Notes: a model not told the origin generated them from the letters alone. DNA of 12,212 nt from Desulfocapsa sp. (GCA_029942265.1 JAOZTO010000029.1:1-12212), one strand, 5' to 3'; shown: positions 1-8,694, counted from the first letter of the stretch. Made by a program: numbers and translations.

Positions 1-609
1 ACCCGTGCTGTTGAATCCGGAATTGATATTGCCCTTGAACTTGGCAAACGTATTGATATCTTTGGAACGGGTGACATGGGAATAGGAAACACCACCCCTT
101 CTACAGCAATTGCAGCTATTATCACAGGAAAACCTCTGGAAGAACTTACTGGAAGAGGGACGGGGCTTGACGATGAGCAACTTGCCCACAAAAGAGATGT
201 TATCAAAACAATCCTTGAATGCAATAAACCTGATCCCAAAAATGGGCTTGATATCCTAGCCAACGTCGGAGGCTTTGAGATAGGTGGTATTGCTGGTTTA
301 ATATTAGGTGCGGCTGCACAGAAAAAACCGGTTGTGGTGGATGGTTTTATTTCAACGGCGGGTGCTCTTATTGCCTGTTCCATTGAACCCTTTGTAAGGG
401 ATTATATTATCTGTGCTCATCGTTCCATGGAACCTGGACATCGTGCCATGCAAGAAAAACTTGGCTGTAGCCCCCTTCTTGATCTTAATTTACGTTTAGG
501 TGAAGGGACAGGAGCAGCCCTTGCAATGAATTTAGTTGAGGCAGCAGTTGCAGTTCTGACAGAAGTAGCAACCTTTGAAGAAGCGGCAGTGGCAGGTTCC
601 GACAAGTAA
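1..609 (+). CDS. cobT: Nicotinate-nucleotide:dimethylbenzimidazole phosphoribosyltransferase CobT, 3' part
   Basis: Transfers the phosphoribosyl group of nicotinate mononucleotide to the lower-ligand base (classically 5,6-dimethylbenzimidazole), making the alpha-ribotide used by CobS. The gene enters from the left edge in frame 1, so only the C-terminal 202 residues are present; the family is about 350 residues. An internal ATG at 76 is not the true start, because family-like sequence (GIDIALELG, then [17 protein letters not shown]) is already in frame from base 1. Other family blocks are [14 protein letters not shown] and, near the end, [14 protein letters not shown]. The Glu in GEGTG (codon 502-504) matches the catalytic base known as Glu317 in Salmonella CobT. 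The real lower-ligand base cannot be told from sequence. It is followed after one base by cobS, so the two are probably translationally coupled. Confidence 0.96.
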   Translation, partial: TRAVESGIDIALELGKRIDIFGTGDMGIGNTTPSTAIAAIITGKPLEELTGRGTGLDDEQLAHKRDVIKTILECNKPDPKNGLDILANVGGFEIGGIAGLILGAAAQKKPVVVDGFISTAGALIACSIEPFVRDYIICAHRSMEPGHRAMQEKLGCSPLLDLNLRLGEGTGAALAMNLVEAAVAVLTEVATFEEAAVAGSDK

Positions 610-610
610 C

Positions 611-1405
611 ATGTGTGAAAAAGGCTTATTCAAAAAGGCTGCTTATAATCCACTGGCATCTTTTTTAGCAGGTGTGCGATTTCTCACTGTTATTCCAATC
701 CATTGGAAGAGAGAAAAGGATACTCTCTTTTTTCAGTCAAGCCTTATCTGGTTTCCATGGATTGGGCTTCTCATTGGGATGGGTTCAGCATGTATCATTT
801 CTTTGTGTGGTTCTTTTTTGCCTCCCTCAGTTTCTGCTGTATTTGCCATAACACTTCTTGCTGCTGTTTCAGGTTTTCTTCACATTGACGGGCTTGCAGA
901 TAGTGGAGACGGACTCCTCTGCAGTAGGCCTCGTAAACGCGCCCTTGAAATCATGCGAGACAGCAATACTGGTGCCATGGGACTGACAGTAGTGTTTTTA
1001 ATCTTACTAGGGAAATATGCTGCATTGTCGAGTCTTACAGTAGATAGCTTGTTACCTGCTATAATCCTTATTCCTGTGGCTGGCCGAACTGCAATATTAC
1101 TTAGTATGGCGATACTTCCATACGCCAGATCCGGAGATGGGCTTGGCCAACTTTTTTACTCAACGGAAAGTCGTATTCTAGCGATAGTAGGAATGCTTAG
1201 CTGCATACTGATTACTGCTTTAGTTGCTCCTCACTATATAGTGTTTGTTGGTGCTGCAATCCTAATTCCAGTAGGTCTATTCTCTTATTGGTGTTTTAAA
1301 ACACTTGGTGGAGCAACTGGAGATACTTTGGGTGCAATTTGTGAAATTACTGAATGTGCAGTTGCTGTAAGTATTGTTATTGCTCTTCATCCCTTTTCCC
1401 ATTAA
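611..1405 (+). CDS. cobS: Adenosylcobinamide-GDP ribazoletransferase (cobalamin synthase) CobS
   Basis: Integral membrane enzyme that joins adenosylcobinamide-GDP to alpha-ribazole (or its phosphate), the nucleotide-loop assembly step of cobalamin synthesis. From the ATG at 611 it is 264 residues, near the usual ~250. Seen: NPLASFLAGVRFLTVIPI near the N-terminus (family-typical FLTxIP), the acidic metal-binding motif HIDGLADSGDG at about residues 91-101, and RDSNTGAMG at about 116-124. Several hydrophobic segments fit a multi-pass membrane protein. An upstream in-frame TTG at 575 would add 12 residues (rich in K, R and Q) encoded inside cobT. I prefer 611 because it lies one base past the cobT stop and gives a family-like N-terminus. 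No strong ribosome-binding site is visible, which suits coupling to cobT. The GTP-transferring enzyme that makes its substrate (CobU/CobP) is not in the window. Confidence 0.94.
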   Translation: MCEKGLFKKAAYNPLASFLAGVRFLTVIPIHWKREKDTLFFQSSLIWFPWIGLLIGMGSACIISLCGSFLPPSVSAVFAITLLAAVSGFLHIDGLADSGDGLLCSRPRKRALEIMRDSNTGAMGLTVVFLILLGKYAALSSLTVDSLLPAIILIPVAGRTAILLSMAILPYARSGDGLGQLFYSTESRILAIVGMLSCILITALVAPHYIVFVGAAILIPVGLFSYWCFKTLGGATGDTLGAICEITECAVAVSIVIALHPFSH

Positions 1406-1430
1406 TTAATTGATATTAGAGTATGAATTT

Positions 1431-3998
1431 ATGAATGAATCCCAACCATATGAGCATGGTGGCAATATTTATGCCGCCGCAGATAAACATTCTGTAAAGC
1501 TCAATACCATCCTTGATTTTAGCGCAAATATCAATCCATTAGGCCCTCCTGAATGGTTACGGTCTGTTATAAGCTCTGAACTTGAATCCATCGTTCATTA
1601 TCCCGACCCCACTGCATCAGTACTTAAGAAGTGCATTGCTGATCAACACGGCCTTCCCGTTGAAAATATTCTTGCAGCAAACGGCTCTACTGAGTTGCTT
1701 TATCATTTAGCAAGGGTTCTTCACTGCAAGAGGGCTGTGATTCCAGTTCCATGTTATGTTGATTATATAAAAGTAATGGAGCTTTCAGGTGTTCCGGTAA
1801 AAACTGTTCCACTATTGGAAGAGCATGGGTTTGTTATTGATTTTCAGTATCTTAATACACTTTTGGTTCCAGGTGATCTGCTCATCATTGGGAATCCAAA
1901 CAACCCAACTGGAAAAAGTTTTCATAGTCATGATCTTGCTCGGTTGGCAGAAAAACACCTAGATGTTTTATTCCTGGTTGATGAAGCATTTCTTGACTTT
2001 ATCGATACCCGTGAAAGCCTTGCCGGTTCTGCAACAAATATAATTACGCTCCATTCACTCACCAAATTCTATGCTGTCCCCGGTTTACGTCTTGGCTATG
2101 GGGTTTTTCCTTCTACGATATGCAAGGCATTACAGAAGATACTACCGCCATGGACTGTCAATAGTCTTGCACAAAAAGTTGGTGAACGTGCAATTTCAGA
2201 TGTTAGTTATCAGCAGAAAACACGTAGTATTTGTACTCAAAACAGAATATCCTTTGCTCGAATGCTCGATGATTTCAAAATGCTAAAGGTGTTTCCAGCA
2301 GAAGCAAATTATTTCCTGATTCGTCTGTTAGGCAACCATTCGGTATCTTCTTTAAAAACCCGTTTGGCCGATAAAGGGATACTTATTAGAGATTGTGGCA
2401 ATTATTTGAATCTTGATAATTCCTTTTTTAGAATCGCAATAAAAAATGACACTGACAATCAACGCTTTATTGACATTCTTGCAACTATTCTTCCAGTTCA
2501 CAAAAAACGAAATATTCTCAAGAAAACGCCATCCTTGATGTTTCAGGGCACGTCATCAAATGCTGGGAAATCTATACTTACTACTGCGTTGTGCCGTATT
2601 CTTTTACAGGATGGTGTTCGGGTAGCGCCATTTAAAGCACAGAATATGTCTTTAAATTCCTATGTAACTCATGATGGTCTTGAAATGGGCAGGGCGCAGG
2701 TCGTACAGGCACAAGCTGCCCGTCTTGATCCTGATGTGTTGATGAATCCTATTCTTTTAAAGCCAAATTCAGATACTGGAAGTCAAGTCATTGTACGGGG
2801 CAAAGCTCTAAAGAATATGAACGTGATGGAGTATGTTAGCTTTAAAAAACAGGCAATGGGTATCGTCTCTGACTGTTATGATGAACTTGCGTCCCATTAT
2901 AATGTGATCATTCTTGAGGGTGCTGGATCACCTGGAGAAGTAAATCTAAAACGTCATGATATTGTCAATATGCGCATGGCACGCCACGCAGAGTCTCCTG
3001 TTGTTTTAGTTGGAGATATCGACAGGGGAGGTGTGTACGCTTCATTTGTCGGACATATGGAAGTGTTAAACCAGTGGGAACGTCAACTAGTTGCAGGGTT
3101 TTTGGTCAATCGCTTTCGTGGCAATGCTGATCTTCTTTATGATGCTCATGAGTATGTGAAAAATTATACCGGAAAAGATGTACTAGGTGTAATTCCCTAT
3201 CTTAAAAACCATGGTATTCCTGAAGAAGATTCTGTTTCTTTTAAAGAGGGTCTGTTTAATCGAACTAAACCAGAACACGAACATATCGTGATTGCCGTTA
3301 TTAATTTACCGCATATATCTAATTTTACAGACCTTGAACCATTTATTGCAGAAGCCGATGTACATCTTCGTATAGTCTCAGAGGTACATGATCTTCAACA
3401 CCCTGATGTAATTATTATTCCTGGATCAAAAAATGTCATGGGCGATCTTGCCATGCTTAAATCGTCAGGAATGGCTGAGGCGATCAGGAAACTTGGAGAA
3501 TCTGGCACTGAAATAGTCGGAATATGTGGTGGTTACCAAATGCTTGGTCGCTCCATTAAAGACCCTTACGGCATAGAATCATCAACAAAGTCAATCGATG
3601 CACTTTCTCTGATTGCAATAGAAACAACGCTTGATTCAACAAAAACCTTGCTAAGAAAATCAGGTACACACAAAAAATCTGGAAAAAATGTCACCGGGTA
3701 TGAAATCCACCATGGCCAAACGCTCTTTGCAAATGAAGCACTCTTTACTTACGACGATGGATCTGTCTGCGGTACAGCAGCTACACAAAAAAACATATGG
3801 GGAAGCTATCTTCACGGTATATTTGATTCGGACTCTTTTCGACGCTGGTTTATAGATACCATTCGTCAACGTAAAGGGTTGGCAGCTTACACTGGCGCTA
3901 TATCTATTTATGATTTAGAACCGGCTTTTGATCGTTTAGCGGATTCGGTGAGAGAGGCTATGGACATGGATAGTATATATCAATTACTGAGGCTTTGA
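1431..3998 (+). CDS. cobD-cobQ: Fused threonine-phosphate decarboxylase (CobD) - cobyric acid synthase (CobQ)
   Basis: One 855-residue protein carrying two B12 enzymes. Residues ~1-355 are a PLP-dependent fold-type I decarboxylase of the HisC-like CobD family, which makes (R)-1-amino-2-propanol O-2-phosphate from threonine phosphate. Seen: EHGGNIYAAA, DFSANINPLGPP, NPNNPTG (155-161), the cofactor Asp in DEAFLDF (D184) and SLTKFYAVPGLRLGYG with the PLP lysine K212. Residues ~366-855 are glutamine-dependent CobQ/CbiP: an ATP-binding loop GTSSNAGKS (373-381), FKAQNMSLNSYV, EGAGSPGEVNL, DIDRGGVYASF and a class I glutamine amidotransferase domain with C699 (GICGGYQ) and H795 (YLHGIF). Both halves look complete, with no stop or frameshift between them and only a short basic linker (~355-366). 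I chose the ATG at 1431, preceded by AGAG at nine bases, over a TTG at 1410. The order (CobD first) and fusion are less common than separate genes. Its two products are both substrates of CbiB, encoded next. Confidence 0.95.
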   Translation: MNESQPYEHGGNIYAAADKHSVKLNTILDFSANINPLGPPEWLRSVISSELESIVHYPDPTASVLKKCIADQHGLPVENILAANGSTELLYHLARVLHCKRAVIPVPCYVDYIKVMELSGVPVKTVPLLEEHGFVIDFQYLNTLLVPGDLLIIGNPNNPTGKSFHSHDLARLAEKHLDVLFLVDEAFLDFIDTRESLAGSATNIITLHSLTKFYAVPGLRLGYGVFPSTICKALQKILPPWTVNSLAQKVGERAISDVSYQQKTRSICTQNRISFARMLDDFKMLKVFPAEANYFLIRLLGNHSVSSLKTRLADKGILIRDCGNYLNLDNSFFRIAIKNDTDNQRFIDILATILPVHKKRNILKKTPSLMFQGTSSNAGKSILTTALCRILLQDGVRVAPFKAQNMSLNSYVTHDGLEMGRAQVVQAQAARLDPDVLMNPILLKPNSDTGSQVIVRGKALKNMNVMEYVSFKKQAMGIVSDCYDELASHYNVIILEGAGSPGEVNLKRHDIVNMRMARHAESPVVLVGDIDRGGVYASFVGHMEVLNQWERQLVAGFLVNRFRGNADLLYDAHEYVKNYTGKDVLGVIPYLKNHGIPEEDSVSFKEGLFNRTKPEHEHIVIAVINLPHISNFTDLEPFIAEADVHLRIVSEVHDLQHPDVIIIPGSKNVMGDLAMLKSSGMAEAIRKLGESGTEIVGICGGYQMLGRSIKDPYGIESSTKSIDALSLIAIETTLDSTKTLLRKSGTHKKSGKNVTGYEIHHGQTLFANEALFTYDDGSVCGTAATQKNIWGSYLHGIFDSDSFRRWFIDTIRQRKGLAAYTGAISIYDLEPAFDRLADSVREAMDMDSIYQLLRL
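3989..3992 (+). promoter_or_regulatory. Ribosome-binding site supporting the TTG start of cbiB
   Basis: GAGG lies nine bases before the TTG at 4002, inside the last codons of the cobD-cobQ fusion. It supports TTG as the true start of cbiB, since the next in-frame Met falls after the conserved N-terminal motif. Confidence 0.55.
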
Positions 3999-4001
3999 TC
4001 T

Positions 4002-5009
4002 TTGACTGTTAGCTTTGAACTTCTCATTGGGATTGCCATATTGCTAGATCTTCTCTTCGGAGATCCGCGTGCTATGCCGCATCCTGTAAGAGTTATTGGT
4101 TGGTTTTGTTCAACCACCGAAACTTTTTTTAGAAAACATCTGGGTTCTGAGTATTGTGCCGGTGTACTTTCATTTATAACAGTTCTCTTTGGTACAGTTG
4201 CTTTGGCGGCATCTTTTTTGGCAATATTACATCTGATATTTCCTGTACTAGCACAGATCTTTGCAGTTTTTCTTCTTTATACCTGCATTGCTGCACGAGA
4301 TCTTGTTGTTCATAGCCGTAGAGTATATTTAGCATTACAACGTCCAGATACGCTTTCAACAGCACGAGAAGCTGTTGCAGAAATAGTTGGCCGAGACACA
4401 AAAAGTCTTGATCGAAAAGGTATCATCAAAGCCTGTATTGAAACAGTTGCTGAGAATATGGTGGATGGCGTGACGGCACCACTGTTTTATGCTATACTGT
4501 TTTCAACATTATCACCTGTTACTGGAATTGACCCATTATTTCTTGCTGTGACAGGTGCCATGGGCTACAAGGCCGTAAACACCATGGATTCAATGTTTGG
4601 ATATAAGAACGACCGCTATATTGCATTTGGTCGAATGGCAGCAAAGGCAGATGATTTTGTCAATTTACTCCCTGCAAGGATCAGTGGATTGATTGTAATA
4701 CCTGCTGCTTTTGTACTTGGTCTTGACTGGAAAAATGCTTTTTTTGTGTACAAACGAGACAGATTTGCACATGCAAGTCCCAATGCTGCTCATACTGAAG
4801 CAGCCGTTGCTGGAGCACTTACAATTCAATTAGGTGGAACTTCAATATATTTTGGAAAAGAAATTGTAAAGCCTCATATTGGCGATGATAGTCGTTCGGT
4901 AACTGATAAAGATATACTACTAAGTAATCATTTGATGCTCATTTCTTCACTTTTCTTTGTGCTGCTTTTACTCATTCTCAGACATTTTTTTATGCGACTG
5001 TTTCTATGA
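4002..5009 (+). CDS. cbiB: Adenosylcobinamide-phosphate synthase CbiB (CobD in Pseudomonas nomenclature)
   Basis: Membrane enzyme that condenses adenosylcobyric acid with aminopropanol phosphate, giving adenosylcobinamide phosphate. It is 335 residues, close to the family norm. Seen: the N-terminal block LLDLLFGDPRAMPHPVRVIG; GIIKACIETVAENMVDGVTA with the acidic and polar residues typical of the family; and NTMDSMFGYKNDRYIAFGR followed by AKADDFVNLLPARISG. Hydrophobic stretches lie at about residues 54-97 and at the extreme C-terminus (~308-335). The start is TTG, three bases past the stop of the fusion gene and supported by a GAGG site. The stop overlaps the cbiA start as ATGA, a classic coupling arrangement. 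Both of its substrates come from the two domains of the protein encoded immediately upstream. Confidence 0.95.
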   Translation: MTVSFELLIGIAILLDLLFGDPRAMPHPVRVIGWFCSTTETFFRKHLGSEYCAGVLSFITVLFGTVALAASFLAILHLIFPVLAQIFAVFLLYTCIAARDLVVHSRRVYLALQRPDTLSTAREAVAEIVGRDTKSLDRKGIIKACIETVAENMVDGVTAPLFYAILFSTLSPVTGIDPLFLAVTGAMGYKAVNTMDSMFGYKNDRYIAFGRMAAKADDFVNLLPARISGLIVIPAAFVLGLDWKNAFFVYKRDRFAHASPNAAHTEAAVAGALTIQLGGTSIYFGKEIVKPHIGDDSRSVTDKDILLSNHLMLISSLFFVLLLLILRHFFMRLFL

Positions 5010-6358
5010 AAACATCATCATTTCTTATTGCAGGCACTGCGTCCGGATCTGGTAAAACCACTTTAACCATTGGTATTATGGCAGCACTCAAGAAGCGTGG
5101 TCTACGGGTTCAGCCGTTTAAATGTGGGCCTGATTTTATTGATCCAAGCCTTCACACAATGGTTACTAATGAACTTTCACCTAATCTTGATCTAAGGATG
5201 TGTGGTCGTGAGTTCTGTGTCAGCTCGTTTAATGAACGTATAGCAGGAAAAGATGTTGGGGTTGTAGAAGGAGTTATGGGGCTTTTTGATGGTGGAGTCG
5301 CAAGCTCTGCTGCACTTGCACGTGAACTGTCCTTACCTGTTATTTTAGTTGTGGATGCCCGTTCAGCAGCAGAAAGTGTTGCTGCTGTTGTTAAGGGATT
5401 TGAAGTGTATGCAGATGATGTTCATATAGCTGGAGTTATCTTTAATCGGGTTGGAAGTGCGCGACACAAAAAATTAATAGAAGATGGTATGGCTCTTGGC
5501 TGTGAAAGTGAGATAATCGGTTTTTTCCCAAGAGATATACGCTTTGAAATTCCTGATCGCCATCTTGGTCTGTATATGGGGGAAGAAAACCCCTTAGATC
5601 GCGAACAACTCTCACAGCTTGCAAGTGCGGTTGAATCACATCTTGATATCGATAAACTCTTGGAACTATCCGTTAAACATTCTACCACTTCTGCTAGTCC
5701 AAGTGTTGGGAAAATTCGTCAAAAGGCAAAGGTACGCCTTGCTGTTGCAAAAGATAAGGCATTCTGTTTTTATTACGAAGACAACTTTAAGATTCTTAAA
5801 GAGGCGGGTGCCGAACTTGTTTTTTTTAGCCCATTAACTGATACTACTTTACCGGACAACTGTAGTGGCATATATTTTGGTGGCGGGTATCCGGAACTCT
5901 ACGCTGAAAAACTAAGTGCTAATCGTTCCATGTTGCAAGCAGTATATGCTTTTGGTGAAGCTGGTGGGGTTATTTATGGGGAATGTGGCGGTTTTATGTA
6001 TTTATGTAAAAGAATCATGTCACTTGACAAACACTCATATCCGATGAGTGGCATATTTCCAATAGCGGTACAAATGAAACCAAGGCTATCCCGTCTTGGG
6101 TATCGTAATCCTCATCTCATGAAAAGTTGTTTCTTTGGCGATGCTAACCAGGAGCTTCATGGGCATGAATTTCATTATTCAGAAATTATTTTGTCAGATC
6201 AAACTGTTTATTCAGTTTATAAAATGGCAAATAATGAAGCAGAAGGCTTTGTATATAAGAATGTACTGGGAGGATATATCCATCTCCATTTGGCCAGAAG
6301 TAAAGATCCCGTACAAACATTTATCAATACGTTAATTAAATCACCTATCATCACATAA
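5006..6358 (+). CDS. cbiA: Cobyrinic acid a,c-diamide synthase CbiA (CobB-type)
   Basis: ATP- and glutamine-dependent amidation of the a and c carboxylates of (cobalt-)cobyrinic acid, in the cytoplasm. At 450 residues it has the normal length. Seen: an N-terminal nucleotide-binding loop GTASGSGKTT (10-19, K17), FKCGPDFIDP (38-47), VEGVMGLFDGG (87-97), and a C-terminal class I glutamine amidotransferase domain with nucleophile C327 in GECGGF and the histidine pair H426/H428 in GGYIHLHLA. This is the paralogue of the CobQ half of the upstream fusion; the GGYIHLH ending and the single-domain size mark it as CbiA/CobB rather than CobQ. Its ATG overlaps the cbiB stop by four bases. The symbol cbiA is preferred over cobB because the operon otherwise looks like the anaerobic pathway, but sequence alone does not separate the two uses. 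Confidence 0.95.
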   Translation: MKTSSFLIAGTASGSGKTTLTIGIMAALKKRGLRVQPFKCGPDFIDPSLHTMVTNELSPNLDLRMCGREFCVSSFNERIAGKDVGVVEGVMGLFDGGVASSAALARELSLPVILVVDARSAAESVAAVVKGFEVYADDVHIAGVIFNRVGSARHKKLIEDGMALGCESEIIGFFPRDIRFEIPDRHLGLYMGEENPLDREQLSQLASAVESHLDIDKLLELSVKHSTTSASPSVGKIRQKAKVRLAVAKDKAFCFYYEDNFKILKEAGAELVFFSPLTDTTLPDNCSGIYFGGGYPELYAEKLSANRSMLQAVYAFGEAGGVIYGECGGFMYLCKRIMSLDKHSYPMSGIFPIAVQMKPRLSRLGYRNPHLMKSCFFGDANQELHGHEFHYSEIILSDQTVYSVYKMANNEAEGFVYKNVLGGYIHLHLARSKDPVQTFINTLIKSPIIT

Positions 6359-6363
6359 TTATT

Positions 6364-7002
6364 ATGAATAGACTTACACAGATAAAACCCTATGAAATTG
6401 AGGCCGAAAGTTTCCGAATTATTGAAAATGAATTTTCTAAACAGACAGGAAGGCAGATCGAGGACTTTGATCCACGAGAATTTGCGATTATCCGTCGTGT
6501 GATTCACGCAACTGGAGATTTTTCTTTTGCCGAACGTATCCATTTTCACCCGGAAGCAATTGATTCAGGACTTGCTGCAATTCGATCAGGAAAAAATATT
6601 GTCACAGACGTGAATATGGCAGCTTCCGGTATCAGCCACACTTTGCTGACTCCTTTTGGTGGAAAAGTAATTTGCAAAGTGGCAGAAGCTGAAATTGCAA
6701 CTATAGCCAAAAATCAGGGGCGAACTCGTTCGCAAACTGCAATAGAGGCCGGAATGCGTGACAATGCAGGAATCATTGCCATTGGTAACGCACCCACCGC
6801 CCTGGTAACAGTTATGGATCTTATAGCGGCTGGTTCCCAGAAACCTGGTTTGATTGTCGGTGCTCCTGTGGGCTTTGTAAATGCACAAGAATCAAAAGAA
6901 ATACTTCTTGAACAAACGTATCCGTATATCGTTTGTGCAGGACGAAAGGGCGGTACAACGATATCGGTTGCTATTGTTAATGCCTTGCTTCGATTAGTTT
7001 AA
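6364..7002 (+). CDS. cbiC: (Cobalt-)precorrin-8 methylmutase CbiC/CobH
   Basis: Moves the C-11 methyl group of (cobalt-)precorrin-8 to C-12, giving (cobalt-)cobyrinic acid, the substrate of the CbiA encoded just upstream. It is 212 residues, the usual size. Seen: RRVIHATGDFSFAERI with the likely catalytic histidine H48 (equivalent to His43 of Pseudomonas CobH), GKNIVTDVNMAASGIS, IGNAPTALVTVMDLI, GLIVGAPVGFVNAQESKE and the C-terminal GRKGGTTISVAIVNALL. The start lies five bases after the cbiA stop and no clear Shine-Dalgarno is visible, so it probably depends on coupling. It is the last recognisable gene of the B12 operon here; a MITE copy starts 13 bases after its stop, so genes that once followed may have been lost. 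Confidence 0.95.
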   Translation: MNRLTQIKPYEIEAESFRIIENEFSKQTGRQIEDFDPREFAIIRRVIHATGDFSFAERIHFHPEAIDSGLAAIRSGKNIVTDVNMAASGISHTLLTPFGGKVICKVAEAEIATIAKNQGRTRSQTAIEAGMRDNAGIIAIGNAPTALVTVMDLIAAGSQKPGLIVGAPVGFVNAQESKEILLEQTYPYIVCAGRKGGTTISVAIVNALLRLV

Positions 7003-7015
7003 TCCCAGCTGACAA

Positions 7016-7171
7016 GTAAAAATCCGGCTAGCACCCCATCTTCGTTCGATTCGGCTTGTTCACATATGAACAAATATAGTTCACAAGCTGGATCAAGCGA
7101 ACCTGGGGCACTATCCAAACATTTACAGTTCAGTGGTTGATCCTATTTTTGAACCGAACCCGAATGTTTAT
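7016..7171 (+). mobile_element. MITE-like palindromic element, copy 1
   Basis: A ~156-bp non-coding element that closely matches the reverse complement of copy 2 (8781-8935). It starts GTAAAAATCCGG and ends CCGAATGTTTAT, an imperfect ~12-bp terminal inverted repeat. Within it, 7016-7126 is a 111-bp imperfect palindrome: the arms carry GGCTAGCACCCC and the near-complement GGGGCACTATCC outside, and TTCGTTCGATTCGGCTTG against CAAGCTGGATCAAGCGAA inside, around a loop with GTTCACATATGAAC. A 44-45-bp asymmetric tail follows (7127-7171). No flanking target duplication is found (GCTGACAA left, AGAGGTGT right), unlike copy 2, so this copy may be a recombination product or older. It lies between convergent cbiC and xseA. 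It encodes no protein and would need a transposase in trans. Confidence 0.85.
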
Positions 7172-7255
7172 AGAGGTGTTCAATTTGCTGAAAGTGCAGA
7201 GCCAACTGTAACAAGCGATGCTTTAGCAAAAGTTAGGGCAATTATCAGCGATTAA
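7133..7255 (+). pseudogene. Orphan 3' end of an unidentified gene (remnant)
   Basis: After the right end of MITE copy 1 a plus-strand frame reads NVYRGVQFAESAEPTV then TSDALAKVRAIISD and stops at TAA 7253-7255. The composition is protein-like and the codons resemble those of the neighbouring genes. The open frame extends back through the MITE to a TGA at 7067-7069, but the upstream part is element sequence. A GTG at 7133 would give a 40-residue product, without a ribosome-binding site. The stop overlaps the xseA stop by four bases tail to tail, as in naturally convergent genes. I read this as the C-terminal end of a gene whose body was deleted. I do not recognise the family. It could instead be a chance open frame of 31 codons beyond the element. 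Confidence 0.4.
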
Positions 7256-8610
7256 GAGGCTGTCGTCTTTATAACACCACATTCAACCACACCTTTGTGC
7301 AAACGGACTTGAAGTAGATCGCCCTGTTGCAATTTTGCACTATCACGCACAACGGTTTTACTACCATTTGTCTGGTTAATTTTAGTGGTAATTGAATATC
7401 CACGTGCAAGAGTTGCCAGCGGACTCACACTGTCAAGTTTGGCTACTTGACCTCTAAGTGCTACTTCTTTATTAAATATGGATGCATTGATTAAATAATT
7501 CAATTTTTCGGTGGCAAAATGAAGTCGCTGGTTTTGTAACTGAATCTTAGTGACAGGTGATTGGTTCTGTAATTTATCAGAGAGTTTACTGCACTGTGCT
7601 ATATCGTTATTTATCCGTTTTTCCATCACTGTAACAAGTCTAAGTGTTGCATGATCCAGTTGTAGTGAGTTATTGGTGAACAAAAAGTTCATATCGCCAA
7701 GTAACCTGCGACTTTGACTCACTCTGTGTTCCAAACTCTCAACTCTGTTACATATACTCCTGGTAAGACGATGTTGAAACTGACTGATTTGAGTTCGCAA
7801 AAGATTTCCATCCGGGATAATCATTTCGGCAGCAGCAGTAGGTGTGGGGGCACGGAGATCTGCACAAAAATCACTGATACTGAAATCCACTTCGTGACCA
7901 ACAGCCGAGACTATTGGAATATGTGATTGAGCAATAGCCCTTGCAAGCACTTCTTCGTTAAATGCCCAAAGATCTTCCAGCGATCCACCTCCTCGACAAA
8001 GTACAATGATAGACGTTTGGGGAATATTTTTATTTGTTGAAACTACAGCTTCTGCAATTTCAGTAGATGCACTGTTGCCTTGAACGCGAACGGGCACAAT
8101 ACTAATATTTACAGGAAAGTTTTGTTTTTTCCAGATAGTCAGGAAATCATGCACAGCAGCTCCTGTTGGAGAAGTGATCAAAACAATTTCCTTTGGATAT
8201 GAGCTAATCGGCTGTTTTCTTGCTTCGTCAAATAACCCCTCTGCCTGAAGTTCTTTTTTCAATTTTTCAAATTTGAGTTGCAGCGCACCACTTCCATGGA
8301 AGTCAATGGTATCAACAATTATCTGGTAATCGCCACGTGGTTCATAAATTGATATACGACCATGACAAATGACTTTCTGCCCGTCTGCAATCGCCTTTTC
8401 CAGATATCTGGCCTGGCCTTTGAAAAGAACAGCTTTTAACTGTGCCGAACTATCTTTAAGCGTAAAATATGAATGTCCAGAAAATGGACGACTTAAGTTT
8501 GAAATTTCACCTTGAACGCAAATAAATCGATATTTGCCTTCAACCATGTTTTTCAGTTCTCTGGTTAATGAAGAAACTGTATATACAGTATTTTTGTTGT
8601 TGGAAATCAT
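7252..8610 (-). CDS. xseA: Exodeoxyribonuclease VII large subunit XseA
   Basis: Catalytic large subunit of exonuclease VII, a metal-independent single-strand DNA exonuclease that cuts from both ends to oligonucleotides, working with several XseB small subunits. It is 452 residues, normal length. Seen: an N-terminal OB-fold DNA-binding domain (YTVSSLTRELK; CVQGEISNLSRPFSGHSYF; FKGQARYL), then catalytic-domain motifs SPTGAAVHDF (147-156), RGGGSLEDLWAFN (206-218) and VGHEVDFSISDFCADLRAPT (237-256) followed by PTAAAE. D155, R206, D242 and D251 sit in the blocks where essential residues are reported in the E. coli enzyme. A long helical region (~265-390) and a C-terminal ARGYS segment follow. The ATG at 8610 gives a family-like N-terminus. 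xseB, often adjacent, is not in the window. This is the only minus-strand gene and it is bracketed by inverted MITE copies. No convincing promoter was found. Confidence 0.96.
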   Translation of the reverse strand: MISNNKNTVYTVSSLTRELKNMVEGKYRFICVQGEISNLSRPFSGHSYFTLKDSSAQLKAVLFKGQARYLEKAIADGQKVICHGRISIYEPRGDYQIIVDTIDFHGSGALQLKFEKLKKELQAEGLFDEARKQPISSYPKEIVLITSPTGAAVHDFLTIWKKQNFPVNISIVPVRVQGNSASTEIAEAVVSTNKNIPQTSIIVLCRGGGSLEDLWAFNEEVLARAIAQSHIPIVSAVGHEVDFSISDFCADLRAPTPTAAAEMIIPDGNLLRTQISQFQHRLTRSICNRVESLEHRVSQSRRLLGDMNFLFTNNSLQLDHATLRLVTVMEKRINNDIAQCSKLSDKLQNQSPVTKIQLQNQRLHFATEKLNYLINASIFNKEVALRGQVAKLDSVSPLATLARGYSITTKINQTNGSKTVVRDSAKLQQGDLLQVRLHKGVVECGVIKTTAS

Positions 8611-8694
8611 AAGATAAACTCTATTTCTAAAAAAATAATGAAAAAGCTCTGAGTTGCAGTTTGTGAATAGACATGGCAGATTGAATAGGGTAGA

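Noticed and set aside
575..610. Upstream TTG start for cobS
   Set aside because: It would extend into cobT with a 12-residue hydrophilic tail not typical of the family; the ATG at 611 sits one base after the cobT stop.
7003..7140. Cobalamin riboswitch near the B12 genes
   Set aside because: No B12-box-like sequence or suitable fold is seen after cbiC or before the TPR gene; the operon's leader would lie upstream of the window.
7016..7171. MITE copy 1 as a rho-independent terminator for cbiC and xseA
   Set aside because: The hairpin is long and imperfect with no T-run after either arm; it may still affect transcript ends but is not a typical terminator.
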